Positions 60,828-64,000 of a DNA stretch of 64,000 bases are shown here, in pieces. The DNA is from Roseiarcus sp963798015 (GTDB lineage: Bacteria > Pseudomonadota > Alphaproteobacteria > Rhizobiales > Beijerinckiaceae): assembly GCA_963798015.1 (NCBI GenBank), contig CAWCSA010000002.1, positions 248,001 to 312,000 on the forward strand. The letters run 5' to 3'. Made by a program: the position numbers and the translations under genes. The notes under the pieces are model-generated. The model made no database searches, was not told the origin of the DNA, and was given only the letters and a program-made list of their open reading frames with translations. How positions within the stretch are numbered: the first letter of the stretch is position 1; each line of letters starts with the position of its first letter.

Positions 60828-62537
60828 TCAGAAGGTCTTGCCGCCGAGCATCAGGAAGTGCTCGACGATCGGCGCCAACGACAGCGCCGGGAAATATTGC
60901 AGGAGGTAGAGGATGACGATCACGCCGACCAACAGGCCGACGAACAGTGGCCCGTCGGTCGGGAAGGTGCCGGCCGAAGCCGGGACCTTCTTCTTCGCCG
61001 CCAGCGACCCGGCCAACGCCAACACGGGAACGACAAAGGCAAAGCGGCCAAGCAGCATCGCGATGCCGAGCGTCGAGTTGAACCAGAGCGTGTTGCCGTT
61101 CAGGCCGGCGAAGGCCGAGCCATTGTTCGCGTTGGCCGACGCGTAGGCGTAGAGGATCTCGGAAAGGCCGTGTGGCCCATTGTTGTTCATGCTGTCGAGC
61201 GCGGTCCGCAGCAGTACAGAGGCGCCCGAGAACCCGAGCACCACGAGCGGATAGATCAACACCGCCAGCATCGCGAGCTTCATCTCGCGCGTTTCGATCT
61301 TCTTGCCCAGATATTCGGGCGTGCGGCCGACCATCAGCCCGGCGACGAACACCGCGATGATCGCAACGACTAGAAAGCCGTACAGCCCCGCGCCGACGCC
61401 GCCGGGCCAGATGCAGCCGGCGAGCAGGTTGAACATTGGGACCATGCCAGCCAACGGCGTCAGCGAATCGTGCATCGTGTTGACCGACCCGGTGCTGGTG
61501 CCGGACGTAGCGGTCACGTAGAGCACGGACATCGCTTGACCGTTGCGAACCTCCTTGCCTTCGAAATTGCCCGCGGACGGGTCCAGCCCCTGCGCCGTCA
61601 GAATCGGATTTCCGGCGGTCTCCGACCAATAGGCGACGCCGACGCCGACGATAAAAAAAACCGCCATGGCCGCCAGGATCGCGCGTCCCTGGCGCATGTC
61701 GCCAACCGCGCGTCCGAAAGCAAGCACCGAGGCGACGGGGATCAGCAGCAGCGCCCAGATCTCGAGGAAGTTGGTCCAGGCGTTGGGATTCTCGAACGGA
61801 TGGGCCGAGTTGGCGTTGAAGAAGCCGCCGCCGTTGGTGCCAAGCTCCTTGATGATCTCCTGGCTCGCCACCGGTCCGATAGCGATTGTCTGTTTCGCGC
61901 CTTCTAATGTCGTTGAGTCAATTGATCCGACGAGCGTCTGCGGCATGCCCAAAGCGACGAAGATCAGCGCTCCAACGACCGAAATCGGCAGCAAAATGTA
62001 TAGGGTGACTCGGGTCATATCGGCCCAGAAATTGCCGACAGTGGTCGCCGAGGAGCGCGCAAAGCCCCTCACTAGCGCGAAGGCCATCGCGAGACCGGTC
62101 GCCGCAGAGAGGAAATTATGCACGGTGAGGCCGAGCATCTGGGTCAGATGGCTCATCGTCGTCTCGCCGGCATAGTTTTGCCAGTTGGTGTTGGTGATGA
62201 AGCTGATCGAGGTGTTGAAGGCGAGATCCGGCGCCACCGCGTCAAAGCCGCGCGGGTTCAAAGGCAACATCCCCTGGAGCCTCTGAACGCCGTAGAGAAG
62301 CAGGAATCCGGCGACGGAGAAGGCGAGCATCGCGATCGTATAGGCAAACCAGTCCTGCTCGCGCGCCGGGTTGACTCCCGCCAACCGGTAAAAGCCGCGC
62401 TCGACCGGCCCGATGACCGGGCTGAGCAGGTTTCTCTCGCCTGCGTAAACATTCGCAATGTATTTGCTGAGCGGCATGGCGCAGCCCAGCACCAGCGCGA
62501 GCACAAGCGCGATCTGCACCCAGCCTACGAGCGTCAT
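60828..62537 (-). CDS. kdpA: Potassium-transporting ATPase subunit KdpA
   Basis: A 569-residue channel-like subunit with ten predicted helices and four K+-selectivity repeats: TSISFITNTNWQNYAGE (first), GTNGGGFFNANSAHPFENP (second), TSGTSTGSVNTMHDSLTPL (third) and SANANNGSAFAGLNGNTLWFN (fourth). It binds and conducts K+ with high affinity. AAGGTGAT precedes the ATG, which is 17 bases after the kdpF stop. Confidence 0.95.
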   Translation of the reverse strand: MTLVGWVQIALVLALVLGCAMPLSKYIANVYAGERNLLSPVIGPVERGFYRLAGVNPAREQDWFAYTIAMLAFSVAGFLLLYGVQRLQGMLPLNPRGFDAVAPDLAFNTSISFITNTNWQNYAGETTMSHLTQMLGLTVHNFLSAATGLAMAFALVRGFARSSATTVGNFWADMTRVTLYILLPISVVGALIFVALGMPQTLVGSIDSTTLEGAKQTIAIGPVASQEIIKELGTNGGGFFNANSAHPFENPNAWTNFLEIWALLLIPVASVLAFGRAVGDMRQGRAILAAMAVFFIVGVGVAYWSETAGNPILTAQGLDPSAGNFEGKEVRNGQAMSVLYVTATSGTSTGSVNTMHDSLTPLAGMVPMFNLLAGCIWPGGVGAGLYGFLVVAIIAVFVAGLMVGRTPEYLGKKIETREMKLAMLAVLIYPLVVLGFSGASVLLRTALDSMNNNGPHGLSEILYAYASANANNGSAFAGLNGNTLWFNSTLGIAMLLGRFAFVVPVLALAGSLAAKKKVPASAGTFPTDGPLFVGLLVGVIVILYLLQYFPALSLAPIVEHFLMLGGKTF

Positions 62538-62554
62538 CGCATCACCTTTTTGGT

Positions 62555-62641
62555 CTAGAATTTTTCGGGGTGGACTAACGTGTAAAGGAGATAGAGGCTG
62601 AGCCCGACGGCGACGACCATTCCGATGATCGGTTCACTCAT
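62555..62641 (-). CDS. kdpF: Potassium-transporting ATPase subunit KdpF
   Basis: A 28-residue single-helix peptide. The sequence is MSEPIIGMVVAVGL, then SLYLLYTLVHPEKF, with the typical KdpF ending Y-L-x-H/R-P-E-x-F. It lies immediately before kdpA in the right frame and position and stabilises the KdpABC complex in the membrane. Confidence 0.88.
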   Translation of the reverse strand: MSEPIIGMVVAVGLSLYLLYTLVHPEKF

Positions 62642-62650
62642 CGGAATGGC

Positions 62651-62734
62651 CTAGAGCTGACGGAGCGCTAGGGCGTACAGGCCCATCAACGCCAAAGCCG
62701 CCAAACCGAGCGCCACGAATGCAACGTCGAGCAT
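62651..62734 (-). CDS. 27-residue membrane micropeptide preceding kdpF
   Basis: The frame MLDVAFVALGLAAL-ALMGLYALALRQL encodes a single hydrophobic helix ending in a short basic tail. A very good AAGGAGG ribosome site lies five to six bases before the ATG. Its stop is nine bases before kdpF, so it probably is the first gene of the kdp operon. It resembles KdpF in size and layout but lacks the H/R-P-E-x-F end. No function is known to me. Confidence 0.6.
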   Translation of the reverse strand: MLDVAFVALGLAALALMGLYALALRQL

Positions 62735-63148
62735 ATTCGCCTCCTTGCTGGAGCCGTTCTTAGCGCTGACCCGCGTAAGCTTTCGATTGCGAATTGGGGG
62801 GCCGAGCGTAAGGATCCCATAAGGTCCAGCCCGCATGATCGAGCAGGGCGCGGGCGCGCGGAGATCGGGGAGACCTGATCCCGGGCGAGGGCAAACGGAA
62901 CAAGCGGGTCGCGTTGCGGAAATGCGTCGGATCGTTGCAGCCGCAGTAAATATCATCTACATTGTGTGCATAATGGCCGCTCGACACATTCGTCGGTGCT
63001 AATGGCTGAAAAGATGTGATAGCAGGTTCGGGCGAAGGCCCAGGCTTGGCGGCGCGGGGCTCAACTCCTCGTCCGCTAGGGCTTTCGTCATGATTTCGCG
63101 ATAGTCCCGCGTCTAAGCGTCGTCTCGCTGTAATTCAGGAGAAGAGTT
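62735..63148. other. Intergenic region between divergent kdp and epsD-like genes
   Basis: These 414 bases hold no convincing gene; open frames on the minus strand here are low-complexity shadows. It must contain the kdp promoter and KdpE sites on the left. A short AT-rich island (AGTAAATATCATCTACATTG, 62945-62964) includes a weak plus-strand promoter match, TTGCAG (62935-62940) and TACATT (62958-62963) with 17-base spacing. I could not define a KdpE box by eye. Confidence 0.4.
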
Positions 63149-64000
63149 TTGCTGCACATAACGCCAATGTCTCGGCGCCGATGGCGCATCGCTGCAATCG
63201 CGTGCGCGCTGCCGGTGGCGATGCTGCTCGCTGGGTGCGGCAAGAAGGCAGCGGAGCCGGCCGTGGTCGGCCAGGTGATCGCTCACGTCGGCCCGGATGA
63301 TGTGACACAGCAGGAACTGGACAACGAGCTTCGCCTCGCCAACGTGCCGGCCGACAAGCGCAGCGACGCGGTCGTCAAGGCGGCGCTGTCGCGCATCGTC
63401 GAGCGCAAGTACCTGGTGCAGCAGGCAGTCGCGGCGAAGCTCGACCGCGAACCGACCGTGCATCTCGATCTTTTGCGCTCACGCGAGCAGATCCTTGCCG
63501 GCGCCTTCGTTCAGCGCGACCTGTCGTCCAAGATGAGCGCGGTCGCCAAGAATGAAATCGACACCTACGTCCAAAGCCATCCGAAGCAGTTCGACCAGCG
63601 GGAGTTGTTCCAGGTCGACCAGATTTCTTTCGCGTCCCCCAAGGATGCAGCGGCCCTGGCGGCGGCAACGAAGGATTTCAAGTCGCTTGATCAGGTTGAA
63701 GCGAAGCTGAACGAGATGAACATCAAATTCAGCCGCGGCACAGCGACCTTGGACAGCGCGACAATGCCCGCCGAGATGCTGAAGGTGCTTGACGCCCGCA
63801 AAGCCGACGACATTTACTTCATACGTTCAAGAGGGGGCGCGAGCTTTTTCAAGGTGACGTCTGTCGATCAAAAACCGATGACCACCGACCAGGCCAATGA
63901 GTTCGCGAAACGCGAACTCCGGGTCGATATCGGCAGGAAGGCCGCTGAAGAGATCTCCAAGTCTGCATTGGCGGATGCGAAGTTCGAAGGGGACTACACC
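63149..64000 (+). CDS. EpsD-family peptidyl-prolyl isomerase-like lipoprotein (3' truncated by window)
   Basis: The frame is open to the end of the window, giving at least 284 residues. A lipoprotein signal ends in the lipobox LLAGC, followed by GKKAAEPAVVGQVIAHVGPDDVTQQELDNEL and IVERKYLVQQAVAAKLDREP, the SurA/EpsD N-terminal pattern. The parvulin-type domain should follow from ~130 (QFDQRELFQVDQI). EpsD proteins accompany exopolysaccharide export loci. TTG 63149 is preferred as start because AGGAG (63137-63141) lies seven bases upstream; ATG 63167 has no such site. It probably opens an exopolysaccharide cluster beyond the window. Confidence 0.75.
   Translation, partial: MLHITPMSRRRWRIAAIACALPVAMLLAGCGKKAAEPAVVGQVIAHVGPDDVTQQELDNELRLANVPADKRSDAVVKAALSRIVERKYLVQQAVAAKLDREPTVHLDLLRSREQILAGAFVQRDLSSKMSAVAKNEIDTYVQSHPKQFDQRELFQVDQISFASPKDAAALAAATKDFKSLDQVEAKLNEMNIKFSRGTATLDSATMPAEMLKVLDARKADDIYFIRSRGGASFFKVTSVDQKPMTTDQANEFAKRELRVDIGRKAAEEISKSALADAKFEGDYT

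Overview
This is a GC-rich (low-to-mid 60s % by eye) chromosomal stretch with the gene content of an alphaproteobacterium, most probably order Hyphomicrobiales (Rhizobiales); I cannot fix the family. The case rests on the codon style, an interspersed palindromic repeat of the kind common in that order, an ACC deaminase, complete urtABCDE and kdpFABCDE operons, and an EpsD-like lipoprotein. No rRNA, tRNA, CRISPR array, transposase or phage gene was seen.

Layout. 1-2.4 kb: the 3' end of an MFS symporter, two tandem three-helix membrane proteins resembling Pycsar effectors, and a DUF2147 protein. 2.6-14.4 kb: a co-directional carbohydrate locus with a CUT1-type ABC importer (binding protein, two permeases, ATPase), three short-chain dehydrogenases, a TIM-barrel isomerase, an APH-fold kinase, an enolase paralogue and a type-B carboxylesterase. 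14.6-27.0 kb: a second carbohydrate/polyol locus. Its left-going operon encodes a TIM-barrel isomerase, a Gfo/Idh/MocA oxidoreductase and a CUT2 (ribose-type) ABC importer. Its right-going operon encodes an SDR, a mannitol-dehydrogenase-family enzyme, an RpiR regulator and two Gfo/Idh/MocA oxidoreductases. The substrates of both loci are unknown.

27.0-36.3 kb: housekeeping and envelope genes (Ppx/GppA, RlmJ, nitronate monooxygenase, DnaB, DsbA-like, UppP, EcsC-like, ClpP-like periplasmic protein). 36.4-44.3 kb: an ACS-type MFS carrier, a VOC protein, acdS, small or secreted proteins, a methyltransferase, a GGCT-fold protein, a Tat-signal crotonase and a thiolase. 44.3-48.5 kb: a MarR-controlled module (divergent SDR plus EmrA/EmrB-type efflux) with three copies of a GCGTATA-type operator. 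48.7-54.5 kb: urtABCDE for high-affinity urea uptake. 54.7-62.7 kb: kdpFABCDE for high-affinity K+ uptake, preceded by a 27-residue membrane peptide gene. 63.1 kb to the end: an EpsD-like lipoprotein running off the window.

The most striking non-gene signal is a set of five broken reading frames, one of them dnaB, which is essential. Four of the five breaks lie exactly at GAGTC, a form of the alphaproteobacterial CcrM methylation site GANTC, and removing one base restores each frame. This points to systematic base-calling error at methylated GANTC rather than real gene decay. Other points of interest are the enolase-like protein with an altered active-site His, the tandem PycTM-like proteins, an ATC start on rlmJ, a dispersed 57-bp repeat, the MarR operators, the unusual urtA signal peptide and the urtA-urtB hairpins.
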